From NCBI GenBank assembly GCA_963978895.1, contig OZ022241.1:18897773-18961772 (forward strand): a stretch of DNA of 64,000 bases, read 5' to 3'. Shown piece by piece: positions 1 to 11,000 of this stretch (position 1 is the stretch's first letter; each line of letters begins with the position of its first letter). The notes under the pieces were generated by a model. It saw only the letters and a program-made list of their open reading frames with translations, was not told the DNA's origin and did not search any database. This stretch comes from Erpobdella octoculata (lineage: Eukaryota; Annelida; Clitellata; Hirudinida; Erpobdellidae). The position numbers were made by a program, and so were the translations under genes.

Positions 1-453
1 AATAAAGCTGAATAGTTATTCTACTGTTGTTCTCAATTAAAATCAAAGAAATCAATAAAACTGATAATTTTTAATGATTTTTAATCATCTAAATCTAAAA
101 TGTCATATTACTCATAATACATTTGAAGCCTAAAAATGTTGCATTAGTTTAAAAATATCTAAATTTTTGTTAGTAACTAAAATTTGTTAGTTTTTTCATA
201 TGCATGTCAGATTAGCTGAGTTAATTATTTATCTGCAACAGAAACATGACAAAAGGTCTTGAATACTTTAATGTTACAGGTCCAGCAAACTTTTATTTGG
301 TGTATATGGCAATGGCAGTTGTAAAAGAATAATTGTGGAGACAAGCTATATCAAAGTAGATACAAAAATGTGTATGGCCTTTTTTGTCTAAATGGCTCAA
401 TATAGAAGCCACATACAAATATTAGAATGATTGTAAGAACTATTATAAGTATC
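1..453. other. AT-rich non-coding stretch
   Basis: No open reading frame of note, no RNA gene and no recognised element end is visible. It is ordinary AT-rich intergenic sequence leading into a satellite. Confidence 0.5.
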
Positions 454-985
454 AATAAAAATAGTATTAAAACAATAGTATTAAAATAGTATTAAAACAA
501 TAGTATTAAAATAGTATTAAAATAGTATTAAAATAGTATTAAAACAATAGTATTAAAATACAAAATAGTATTAAAATACAAAATAGTATTAAAATACAAA
601 ATAGTATTAAAATACAAAATAGTATTAAAATACAAAATAGTATTAAAATACAAAATAGTATTAAAATACAAAATAGTATTAAAATACAAAATAGTATTAA
701 AATACAAAATAGTATTAAAATACAAAATAGTATTAAAATACAAAATAGTATTAAAATACAAAATAGTATTAAAATACAAAATAGTATTAAAATACAAAAT
801 AGTATTAAAATACAAAATAGTATTAAAATACAAAATAGTATTAAAATACAAAATAGTATTAAAATAATAGTATTAAAATACTATTAAAACATTAGTATTA
901 AAATACTATTAAAACAATAGTATTAAAACAATAGTATTAAAATAGTATTAAAACAATAGTATTAAAATAGTATAAAACAATAATT
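454..985. repeat. 18-bp AT-rich tandem repeat array
   Basis: The core of the array (about 548-858) repeats the 18-mer aatagtattaaaatacaa almost perfectly about 17 times. Its flanks hold shorter, less regular variants in which the acaa part is dropped or becomes acaatag. Because 18 is a multiple of 3, the array stays open on the minus strand as a Tyr-Phe-Asn-Thr-Ile-Leu repeat; this is a by-product of the period and not a gene. Confidence 0.9.
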
Positions 986-1333
986 TTCAGCTGTAAATAA
1001 CTTATGGCCTACAGTCCATAGATACTACAATCATGTTAATCTATATATATAAAAATGAATGTTTGTATGTATATATGTATATATGTTAATGGCGTTTATG
1101 CATTGCTACACCATTCATCCGATCGTAATGAAATTTTCACACAATCTTGAGAGTCAAGGGGAATCAAATATAGAGAAAAATTTTTTGAAATCCGTCACAA
1201 AATGAGCGGAGCGGAGCGGGTGAGCGAGCGGGAACTATATATATATATGTATGTGCGTATGTATGTGTGTATGTGTGTATGTATGTATGTGTATGTGCAT
1301 GTATGTGTGTCTGTGTCTGTGTTTATGTATGTA

Positions 1334-1593
1334 CTAGCGGAGATACCCGGCGTTGCCCGGGTTTTTTAGAGGTTTTTCTAATGTTTGTCTCTTTCTCTCC
1401 CGTTTCCTTTCCCACCTGCTTTCCCACTCCTGTTCGCTTTCCCGTTTTCGGTCGTTTTCCCGCTGCCGGTCGCATTCCCGCTCCCGCTCGCTGTCCGTTC
1501 CGTGTCGCATTCCCGCTCCCACTCGCTGTCCGTTCCGGGTCGCTTTCCCGTTTCTATAATAGACAAACTAACCCACAAACATTATATATATTA
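1334..1593 (-). mobile_element. Small Helitron nested inside the composite Helitron
   Basis: The 3-prime end on the minus strand is at 1334, with the hairpin CCCGGGCAACGCCGGG followed by CTAGT. The 5-prime side, around 1560-1593, reads atgaatgtttgtgggttag on the minus strand. The same segment lies in the same place and relative orientation in the copy at about 38670-38997. It is made mostly of G-rich or C-rich hexamer-like repeats and codes for nothing credible. The 5-prime limit is blurred by an AT run. Confidence 0.7.
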
Positions 1594-2977
1594 CTAGCAG
1601 TGCCCGTAGCGGCTTCGCTCGCATGAAATTAGAGAATTTGAACCGTGCATCCATAGGTGTCGGCTCGGCCCGTCGACAACTTGGCCCAGCCCGTTTCAAA
1701 ACCAAAATTCCTGGCCCGGCACGGCCCGTCTAATTTGACGTCCCTAAAATTACTAAAATGTCTATATGTTTAGCAAAAAACCTCGGCCCGTACCACCTTG
1801 ATTTAAGGTTTAGCCTGGCCCTTAAGAAGACCCTAAAATAACGGCTTGGCCCGACCGGTGATAAACTGGACTCAGCTACTTTTAACCGGCACAAAACCTC
1901 AAAATACTACGTTTTACGTCTATAATGCTTGCAGTTGTTGAGTAGCAGTTATTTTAAAATCAAATAAAATTTATTTTGACCCCACATTTGAAGTCATGGA
2001 AACCAAAGTTTTTAAAAATAGTGAAACACGTATATCTTTTTTTTTTTGAGTAGATACAAAGTATTAATTTTTACATCTAGCAATTACAGTTGTTGAGTAG
2101 CAGTTACTTTAAAAACCAAATAACCGTATTTTCCACCCCACATTTGAAGTCCTGGAAACCAAATTTTCAAAAAATGGTAAAACACATATATTATTAGCAG
2201 TTATTTTGAAATCAAATAACCCTTATTTTGACCTCACATTTGAAGTCATGGAAACCAAAGTTTTAACAAATGGTGAAACACTTATATCGTTATTTTTTGA
2301 GGCGCTGGTGGCAGAGCATTTGCTAAAGGGGTTGGCGCCTATAATTGGCTGCCTTTGCAAGAACCCTCCCTCTTTCGCCTTGAGCAAGACTTTTCTTGAT
2401 AAGGCGTATGCTAAATCTCAATAAAAAAAAACACTAAATACTAATTTTTACATCTGTAGCATTCACAGTTTTTGAGTAGCAGTTACTATAAAAGACAATT
2501 AGCCTTATTTTCCACCCCACATTTGAAGTCCTGGAAACCAAATTTTCAAAAAATGCTAAAACACGTATTTCATTATTTTTGGAGTAGAAACTAAATACTA
2601 ATTTACTCCTGTAGCATTAACAGTTTTTGAGTAGAAGCTACTTTAAAAACCAAATAACCCAATTTTCCAACCCACATTTGAGGTCCGGGAAACCGAATTT
2701 TCAAAAAATGGTGAAACACGTATCTTTTTATTTTTCAAAAAGAATCTATATACCAAATTTCAGAAAAACATTTTAGAAAATTTTTTAGAAAAAAGTTTGT
2801 TTTCCAGTTTTCTCCCCTCAGGAGCAAAATTTTCAAAAATCCTTTCTTAGCAGATGTTTACGCTATAAAAGTAATATAAGTTCCAAATTTCACGTTCCTA
2901 GGATGAGGCGTTTGAGCTCGGCGTTGATTATCAGTCAGTCATCTGTCAGTCAGGACATATTCTTTTATATATATAGA
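1594..2977 (-). mobile_element. Helitron of a second family, inserted in an AT run
   Basis: On the minus strand the element starts TCTATATATATAAAAGAATA, continues with cctgactgacagatgactga and a segment containing aacgccgagctcaaacgcctc, and ends GCGAAGCCGC hairpin, GGGCACTG, CTAG, T. Host A and T flank the ends, as expected for Helitrons. The middle holds about 157-bp direct subrepeats with the shared phrase gagtagcagttactttaaa. A block at about 2301-2425 interrupts these repeats and starts like the tRNA-related sequence at the right edge of the window, so a degraded SINE insertion is possible. Confidence 0.78.
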
Positions 2978-2993
2978 TATATATATATATATA

Positions 2994-4593
2994 CTAGCAG
3001 TGCCCGTAGCGGCTTCGCTCGCATGAAATTAGAGTTTGAACCGTGCATCCATAGTAGAGATCATTTTTTTAGGTCTCGGCTCGGCCCGTCGACAAATTAG
3101 ACCAGCCCGTTTTAAAAACCCAAACTCCTGGCCCGGCACAGCCCGTCTGAATTAGGCCCGGCCCATTTTTACAGGCCTAGAAGTTCTATATACTTGATGA
3201 TAAACTTCGGCCCGTCCCACCTTGACCTCAGGTTTGGCCCGGCCAAACTGAAGACCCTAAAATCACTAAAATATCTATATACTTAGTGAAAAGTCTCGGC
3301 CCGTCCCACTTTGATTTAAGGTTTGGCCTGGCCCGTGTGAAGACTCTAAAATAACAGCTTGGCCCGGCCGATGATAAACTGGACTTAGCTACTTTTAACC
3401 GGCACAAAACTTCAAAATACTAATTTTTACATTTGTAGCACTTACAGTTTGTGAGTAGCAGTTATTTTGAAATCAAATAACCCTTATTTCCACCCCACAT
3501 TTGAGGTCCTGGAAACCAAATTTTCAAAAAATGCTAAAACACGTATTTCATTATTTTTGGAGTAGAGACTAAATACTAATTTTTACTTCTGTAGCATTAA
3601 CAGTTTTTGAGTAGCAGCTACTTTAAAAACCAAATAACCCAAAAAAATGATGAAACACGTATATCTTTTTTTTTTAGTAGATACTAAGTATTAATTTTTA
3701 CATCTGTAGCAATTACAGTTGTTGAGTAGCAGTTACTTTAAAAACCAAATAACCCTATTTTCCACCCCACATTTGAAGTCCTAGAAACCAAATTTTCAAT
3801 AAATTGTGAAACCCGTATATCATTATTTTTAGAGTAGAAACTAAATACTAATTTTTACTTTTGTAACATTAACAGTTTTTGAGTAGAAGCTACTTTAAAA
3901 ACCAAAGAACCCAATTTTCCAACCCACATTTGAGGTCCGGGAAACCAAATTTGTAAAAAATGGTGAAGCACGTATATCTTTATTTTTAGAAAAGAAACTA
4001 AATAATAATTTTTACATCTGTGGTATTTACTGTTTTTGAGTAGCAGTTACTATAAAAGACAATTAGCCCTATTTTCCACCCCACATTTGAAGTCCTGGAA
4101 ACCAAATTTTCAAAAAATGCTAAAACACGTGTTTCATTATTTTTGGAGTAGAAACTAAATACTAATTTTTACTCCTGTAGCAGTAACAGTTTTTGAGTAG
4201 AAGCTACTTTAAAAACCAAATAACCCAATTTTCCAACCCACATTTGAGGTCCGGGAAACCGAATTTTCAAAAAATGGTGAAACACGTATCTTTTTATTTT
4301 TCAAAAAGAATCTATATACCAAATTTCAAAATTTCCTCATTTTTGGTTTTCGAGATATACATTGTTTTAGAAAAAAGTTTGTTTTCCAGTTTTTTCCCCT
4401 CAGGAGCAAAATTTTCAAAAATCCTTTCTTAGCGGATGTTTACGCTATAAAAGTAATATAAGTTCCAAATTTCACGTTCCTAGGATGAGGCGTGTGAGCT
4501 CGGCGTTGATTATCAGTCAGTCATCTGTCAGTCAGTCAGTCAGTCAGTCAGTCAGTCAGTCAGTCAGGACATGTTCTTTTATATATATATAGA
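2994..4593 (-). mobile_element. Second copy of the same Helitron family
   Basis: It has the same termini as the copy just to its left: a minus-strand TC start at 4593 followed by a cagt/actg run, and CTAG at 2997-2994 preceded by the GCGAAGCCGC hairpin. It carries about five 157-bp subrepeats (repeat phrases near 3430, 3590, 3703, 3860, 4014 and 4171), more than its neighbour. Only 16 bp of AT separates the two copies, so both landed in the same AT run of the composite element. No coding region is visible. Confidence 0.78.
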
Positions 4594-4739
4594 TATAGTC
4601 TTAGCAAATCTATTTTACGTTTTATAGGCTAACAGAAGTTATGAAAGAATGGAAAAGAGAAAATGAGCGTGAACGGGGACGGGAACGGGAGAGCAACCGT
4701 GACCGGGAATGGGAGAGCAAGCATGACCGGGAACGGGAG

Positions 4740-4975
4740 AGCAAGCGTGAGCGGGAACGGGAAAGCGACCGGGAACGGGAAAGCGTCCGGGAACGGGAAA
4801 GCGACCGGGAACGGGAAAGCGACCGGGAACGGGAAAGCGACCGGGAACGGGAAAGCGACCGGGAACGGGAAAGCGACCGGGAACGGGAAAGCGACCGGGA
4901 ACGGGAAAGCGACCGGGAACGGGAAAGCGACCGGGAACGGGAAAGCGACCGGGAACGCGGAAAGCGACCGGGAAC
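4740..4975 (+). repeat. 18-bp G-rich tandem array inside the Helitron
   Basis: The 18-mer gaccgggaacgggaaagc repeats about ten times. The plus strand carries regularly spaced GGG runs, so it could form G-quadruplexes. The 3n period keeps several frames open, giving Arg-Glu-Arg-Glu-Ser-Asp or Gly-Asn-Gly-Lys-Ala-Thr repeats on the plus strand and Arg-Ser dipeptides on the minus strand. I read these as period artefacts. Confidence 0.88.
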
Positions 4976-5209
4976 GCGGAAAGCGACTGGAATCGGGAGA
5001 GCAAGCTTGGAAGGAAACGCGAGCAAGAGAGAAAATCGATAACAAAACTTCTGAGCGGGAAAGCGACCGGGAGCTGGAAAACGACCGAGAGCGGAAAAGC
5101 GACCGGGAACGCGACGAAAACGGGAAAGTGGAGAAGGAAACGGGAGCGAGAGGGACAAACATTAGAAAAACCTCTAAAAACCCCGGGCAACGCCGGGTAA
5201 CCCCGCTAG

Positions 5210-5849
5210 TTTTAAATAAAAATTATTATTAATCATAAAATTATGTATAGTTGTTTCTAAATAAAAGTGTATTTGACCAAAATAAAAAAATTTCAAACGA
5301 AAATATTAGCAAGCTTCAAGAGCATTATGTATGCAAATATGAATAGATATCTATGGTTGTATGTGACCTAGTCATTTAAAACTATCCAATCAGATGATAG
5401 TATTTGTCTCCCTGTCTTATACCGTCAGACATTGGCGAAAATGCGAGCGGGCCGGGAAAGCGATATATCGATGTATCGATATTTTTTACTCGATATATCG
5501 ACGTCGATATTGATATTTTTTCATTTTCGACATCCATAATTCAATAAATAACGACAAACCAAAACACGAATACAATAGAAAAGGAATAAAAAATCGTAGC
5601 GACAAAGACATGTTAAAAGAAAGTACCAAAAATGCGAAATTTCATAAATTCAATTAAATTTGTATTAGTCAATTAATTTTTATTTTAATAATTTTTTTTA
5701 TTTCGTTTAAAAAATTATTTTTTATTTCTATTTCGTTTCGAAAAAAAAATAATTTTTATTTCAGTTTCGTTTTGACTTTCTATTTTAGTTTTCGTTTCAG
5801 TTATATGTGTGTGTGTGTGTCCATTTTCTTTTATTCTACCTTAGCAAGC
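5210..5849. other. Intergenic AT-rich stretch
   Basis: No gene is visible. A short run of cgatatatcgatgtatcgat near 5461 and a (GT) run at about 5806-5820 are the only structured sequences. Confidence 0.5.
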
Positions 5850-6043
5850 GGTAACGGAGAGCAAGCGGGAGCGGGAAACCAAGCGGCAGGGCGAGCGGGA
5901 ACGAGAGAGCAAGCGGGAACGAGAGAGCATGCGGGGAAGGATTGATATTGATTTTTTTAAATTGTCATAATTTTGTACATTAAACTTTTAATAAGAAAAC
6001 CAAAATAATTTATTAGGAAAACAACGTTTGCTGGGTCAGCTAG
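5850..6043 (+). mobile_element. 3-prime fragment of a Helitron
   Basis: G-rich gagcaagcgggagcggg repeats lead into a tail ending gctgggtcagCTAG followed by T at 6044. The tail differs from the other families here. The 5-prime end is not identifiable. Confidence 0.5.
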
Positions 6044-6044
6044 T

Positions 6045-6305
6045 ATACATATAGATTGTTTTTATTGATATGAAAAAGGTTACAGCATTCAAACGTCCAT
6101 GATCTATAAAATTTCTTTGCCAGTTCTTGAGACGCCTTAAAGCGCTGAAAGATCTTTCTGTCGCTGATATTACTGAGCAAATTAGTAAAAGTTGTGCTAG
6201 CTTCTCCACGGCTTTGAAGAGTTTACGAACTTCTGGTACCATATTATGAAAAATAGTTTGAGCATGGATTGAGGATTTAGCATGGAAATTGTTGTTAAAC
6301 ATCAA
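6045..6305 (-). pseudogene. hAT transposase C-terminal dimerisation fragment
   Basis: The minus strand encodes about 80 residues with VISATERSFSALRRLKNWQ, the signature of the hAT-family C-terminal dimerisation region (usual form: A-x-x-E-R-x-F-S-x-L, then Lys and a run of aromatics). Neither the N-terminal BED finger nor the catalytic core is present nearby. It is a relic of a DNA transposon, probably 5-prime truncated when the neighbouring Helitron landed. Confidence 0.75.
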
Positions 6306-7317
6306 GAGATGAATACAGATAGAAGTTTCTTAAATGTCAGGATACGCTTGACACTAGTTGACACACAGAGACATTGATTTGTCCGCTAACTAGCATCTGT
6401 TCTATTTACAGGTAGGCAGGTCATGGATATCTAGATAGAATTCCTTGAGGTAGGTCCTGAGTGCCTGAGACTGGCATGTTTATATCCATTCTGTCAGTTA
6501 GTTGACACACAGCTGTGACAATAGCTGAAAAAATGTTGCGCGTTAATAATCTTCAGCTGTCGGAAGAACGTGCGTTGTAGCAGCTCCTGTTAATCTGCGT
6601 GGCGGTTAACGCAACTTAGATAGGCTTGTGGGTTTCATCTTGTAGAACTCACAAATAGAGCAAACTTCTTTGAAAATGTTGTAAAAAACGTCCTGTGTAC
6701 GTAGATTTATCAGTGCAGTTTTAACCATATTCGCTGCTTAAACAAATAATTACATGGTTTATATACATATGATTTTTTATTTATTTGAGAAAATTTGTGT
6801 TAAAGTACTTAAAAAAATTGGCACGCAGTTGCGGATTTTGGTTCCATGCGGCACCGCTACGATGTACATTGCTTGTGCTAAAAGTGTCTTGTTAAACGGT
6901 CTGCACTGTCCAAACATTGGGGGGGAATGTATTTATGTATGGGAGGGCTCCTCCACATTAACTTTTGGGGGACCCGGGCCTACAGTGCCTTGATGGATCT
7001 ACGCCTCTGTTGTTTACCAATGGTCGAAGCAAATCGACGCCACTGAAAAACTGTAGATATAATATTAAAACATATATAAATAAAGCTGCTTCAACTAATA
7101 ATATTTAACAGTCAGTGGTAGTAGGTACCGCATAACGATTAAGCCTTATATAATGAAGGCTTATAGAACGTTATAAAAAAACAACAAAATTATTTTTGAA
7201 ATGCAATTATTATTTTTCAATTATGTAATAAAAGACGAAAAGTTAGATAAAATGACTTACTTATTACTCAAGTTCTTGTAAACATGCGTACTTGATGATC
7301 TTTAAAAAACAGAGAAA
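6306..7317. other. 5-prime flank of ATXN7
   Basis: There is no recognisable coding exon. This region should hold the promoter and 5-prime UTR of the downstream ataxin-7 gene, but I see no decisive TATA box or initiator. The short open frame at 6754-6993 looks like a remnant of repetitive DNA. Confidence 0.4.
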
Positions 7318-8018
7318 ATGGCTGAAAGTATATGTGGTCGAATAAAAGCAAAAAATGATAATTCTGCTCGTTCATCTAATGCTCTCTCTTGGCAAGCATG
7401 GGCTGAGAAATACTCTTTAGCTCCCGGGACTGGTAATTTTAATTTCGTGTCACGGTTACAATATCAACGGCTCCGCATTGAGTTCATTATTTTGATTTGG
7501 TTATTGTGACTTGTTGTTAGCGAATTTGTGCACTACAAGTCTAAAGCATAAAGTGGATAAGATTGCTGATGATTATGAAGTCACTTATGAACTCTTATAG
7601 TTAATGTAGTCTATAGTCACTATAGTCTATATTCATCTTCGTTGTACAGTGAACAGGATAACCAACACGATAGTACTTACTAGATTCTAGATTTGAATTT
7701 GGTCACACATTCACAGTGTTTTTTTTTTAATAACGACTTGTCTATTACAGTCCTTAGTTATTTGATTATTGTTATTTTATAAGGATTCAAAGAGCGGTCC
7801 AGTGATGTTGTTAGAATCTTTGCCAAAGGTTATTTTTTATTTTGTACAATGTTGAATAAAGTTGACATGTTGTGGTAATTGAAGGTAAAGTCAGTTTTTA
7901 TTCATGTTTGCAGATGTTGGACTTTATGGATTATCTCCAAGATACGAAGATGTCTGTTTAGTCGTCTGTAGAGTTTGTAAACAGATTTACAAAATGCAAG
8001 CTTTGTATGGACATTATG
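7318..8018 (+). CDS. ATXN7: ATXN7 exons 1-3: N terminus and first half of zinc finger
   Basis: The start ATG at 7318 sits in an aaaATGG context and opens the only frame that splices on. Exon 1 ends with one spare base (ACT G, then gtaatt). Exon 2 is only 45 bp, behind ttttataag. Exon 3 follows tttgcag and carries the CxxC pair with LVVCRVCKQ, matching the LVVC..C of ataxin-7 proteins. All three introns here are phase 1. The micro-exon is the least certain piece, but the frame closes with it: the exon 1 to exon 3 join has the same phase whether it is kept or skipped. Confidence 0.82.
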
Positions 8019-11000
8019 GTTAATAATTATTTTTGATGTATTATTTTTCAGATTGGCTAATGTCACTTTTAAAAAACATTTTTGTATTTCGTTTAAGAGA
8101 GGAGACATGCAGAAAGATTGTCACAAGTTCTCCACCAAACGATGTCATCACGAAAGGAGTATTATGGTTCAAGTAGCTGTAACACTTCGCTTGCTCATTC
8201 TTCTTTCATACCATCTCAGGGCTATTCTCCTCCTCCAAAGCTGGAAAAATTTCAGCCACCAACATGTGAAAATGACAATCCAAGATTTGCTGACTCACTT
8301 AATAACTTTACAAAAGATTTATTGGGTGACAAAAGCTGTGTTTCAGATTTTGAAAAGAGTCATGATAAATACAAAAAGGAAAAGTTGCTTGTCAAACCTG
8401 CAGAAAAAACCGATCTTTTATTAGATGATTCCAAACAGTCTGCCGCAACAATAACAGCTGCTGCAGTGCCAAAATCTAACGCTCTTTTGACTACAGCTTC
8501 TTCAAAAAATATAATAAACAGTCATAAAAAGCACCCTTCGTTTCATTTTTCCGGTTTTGTGGCCAGGAAGTCTATGTCAAATATTTTCCCATCGGACAAG
8601 TTTTCTGATTCATCGGCCTCAAATTCTGTTTCAAATAGTTCGAGAATAACTTCACAAACTGTTTCAATCAAGAAAACGACTTTAAATTCATCATCTGTGT
8701 ATGATTTTGATGATTTGTCAGTCAGCAAATCCTCTGATCCTAAGTCACATTTAAAAAATGGGAAATGCAATAACTTAAACTCTACAGAAAATAAAAATTC
8801 AAATAATAAAAGAAATTCTTTATCTTCAAATTCAGAGGCTAATGGACCTACGTTTCTAAAAAGTCTTAAAACACCGAGCACAAATGCTCCACCTCTTGAA
8901 CAGATAAAATGTCGTGGGAGTTCTCCTTTGGAAAAATCAGTTCAACCTTTCTCAAATAAAGATTCACTGTCTCCTTCTGTTAGAAAAAATTCAGTCAGCA
9001 AGTTCTCTTCATCTTTGCACAACACTGAATTGGGTTCTGTAGCTTCCTTGACATTTAATCATAAAGCATCTGACACTGTCCAAAGTTCAAAAAAATCTAG
9101 CAAGTCTAATGCTATTTCTACAATTTCTACAGAAAATAGCAACAAAGCTTACCAGAAACAGAATGAAAGTAAAGGTGTACATCTGAAAGTTAAACAGTCT
9201 AGTCAGACTTCAAGTTCAGAAAAGTCAAAACATAAAAGCGGCATCACTCCTGTTGCACCTCACCCCCTACCATCTTTTGTTGCCAAATATTCCCAACCTG
9301 AAAATATTACTTCCAGAAAAAGGTCAACTATTTATTCATCACCATCATCATGTTCTTCATCATCTAGGTCCCCATCACCTATTCCAAAAATAAAAGAAAT
9401 CCACGATGATCCTGAAATTCTACCTTCTAGCCCTGTGAAATTAAGCACAGCACCAGAGAAAAAACCTGATAAAAATTATTCTGGGGACAAAATAAAAAAA
9501 TTTGCTCTAATGTCTAAAAGGGATTTATTGTTAAATGCTAAGAAGTCGTTGGAAATCAGGAGTTTACCAAAGCTAGAAGACAAAGTAAAATCTTCTAAAT
9601 TTGGTTCGAAGCTTTCTAAACTCAGCAATGATAATAGCAGTGATGAAAGTGAGGATGATTATGAAAAATCAGTGCCCACATCCACAGTGCAACCCAGCAA
9701 GTCTAGTAACAGTCGAAATACTTCTAGCTCACCACCACGAATGGAAAACAATAAGCTAGCGGCTGTCAAGGCTAGTTATCTTATCGACTCTGAGAGCGAA
9801 TCATCTATATCAGATTCAGAACTTTTGAGTCTTTCAAGGATAGCTGCTCCATCTGCAGCTTGTCAGAAGCAAGATTCTGAAAGGTTAAGTGAAAAGAAGG
9901 CTAATGTCTTTGAGCTTGACAGTGCAAAATCGAGTCATGGTAGTAAAAAAGTATTAAAAAGAAATTATGACAAAAGCTTACCACTAACGTCAAAAAAGAG
10001 GCCTGCTTCTGATGATGATGATGATGATATTTCTCTGCTCTGTGATTTTTCCCCTTTAGATCGAGGGACGAAGAAAATGAAAACAACTCTACAAAATTTA
10101 AATGCAAAAAGTTCATCAATAAAAGTGAGTTTATTTGCAGATCATTCACCACTATCTAATGAGTCAAAGAAATTACTTTACATGAACTCATCGCAGTCTC
10201 TTTATCAGCATTCGCCATCACACGACAGTTTTGGTCGAAAGACTCAGAAGTCGGTAAGAAGTACTCCTTCACCTTGCAGTATCAAAACTCCCATCTCGAT
10301 CATAAACAAGCACGATGTCAGAAAGGATAAAAAAATTAGGGATGTCACGATTGGAAAACTGACGACTTGTGATGAAAAACAGCACAGTTCACGACTTCAC
10401 TCGTTTCCATCTCCGTCTTCTTCCTCAGAACCGGTCGACTCGTTGGATTCTCCTCTATCGAGAACTCCTGCTTTCTCCAGTGCACCTTTAGTAGGCAACA
10501 AGTCTCATGCTAAGAAACATGCCTGCAAAGAAGTTCTGAATGTTTATCACGACCGTTAGTTTTGAAAGATTTTTTTTATTATATTCAAAAGATTAATTAT
10601 CTCTTTGTTAGCTCCATAAGAACACCATTTTTTTCATTTTGTTAAGATGTCATCTTCAGCTATTATGTTCTTACAATAGGTGTATTTTAAGCCATAGGAA
10701 GCTTAATGAATACTGTGTTGGTTCAGGTAGAATGAGAAATAGGATTTCCTTATTGGTAGTTGTAATTGCTAAGCCATCTATTTTTTGTTTACATGAAGTG
10801 TAAAAAACTTGACTAGCTGAGCTTCAGTGTTTTAAAATCTTCTATAAATGTTTGAAGTTATTTAAAACTTTTCAATGCATCACTGTTTATGATAAAGACT
10901 GTTATGTTAATTTTTTTACTTATTTTTTTTATTAATCTAATTTATTTTACCTTCAGCCAATCCAAAGATCACCTATCAAGCAGACATACATTGTGGGGTT

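Larger units (their letters stand above)
1040..5209 (+). mobile_element. Composite non-autonomous Helitron, interrupted by two other Helitrons
   Basis: The left end reads A then TCTATATATATAAAAATGAA, a Helitron 5-prime end. The right end is a GC-rich hairpin (CCCGG, loop, CCGGG) followed by CTAG and a T. Inside, at 1334-1593, lies a second small Helitron in inverted orientation. Two insertions of a different Helitron family fill 1594-2977 and 2994-4593. Without these two the element is about 1186 bp and matches in layout the uninterrupted copy on the minus strand at 38108-39276. Its last 600 bp carry an 18-bp G-rich array. It has no replicase or helicase gene and would depend on an autonomous relative. 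Confidence 0.8.

Noticed and set aside
548..858. Possible CRISPR array (regular 18-bp repeats)
   Set aside because: No unique spacers between repeats, eukaryotic context; it is a simple tandem satellite.
4622..5162. Long open frames with Arg-Ser or Arg-Glu dipeptides resembling SR proteins (also 38117-38635, 14431-14846, 48254-48647)
   Set aside because: They are open in four or more frames at once, follow the 18-bp array inside Helitrons, and have no non-repetitive domain.
8053..8177. Upstream acceptor at 8050 for ATXN7 exon 4
   Set aside because: It gives a different frame that stops at 8177 and loses the HYERRH finger end; the acceptor at 8097 restores it.
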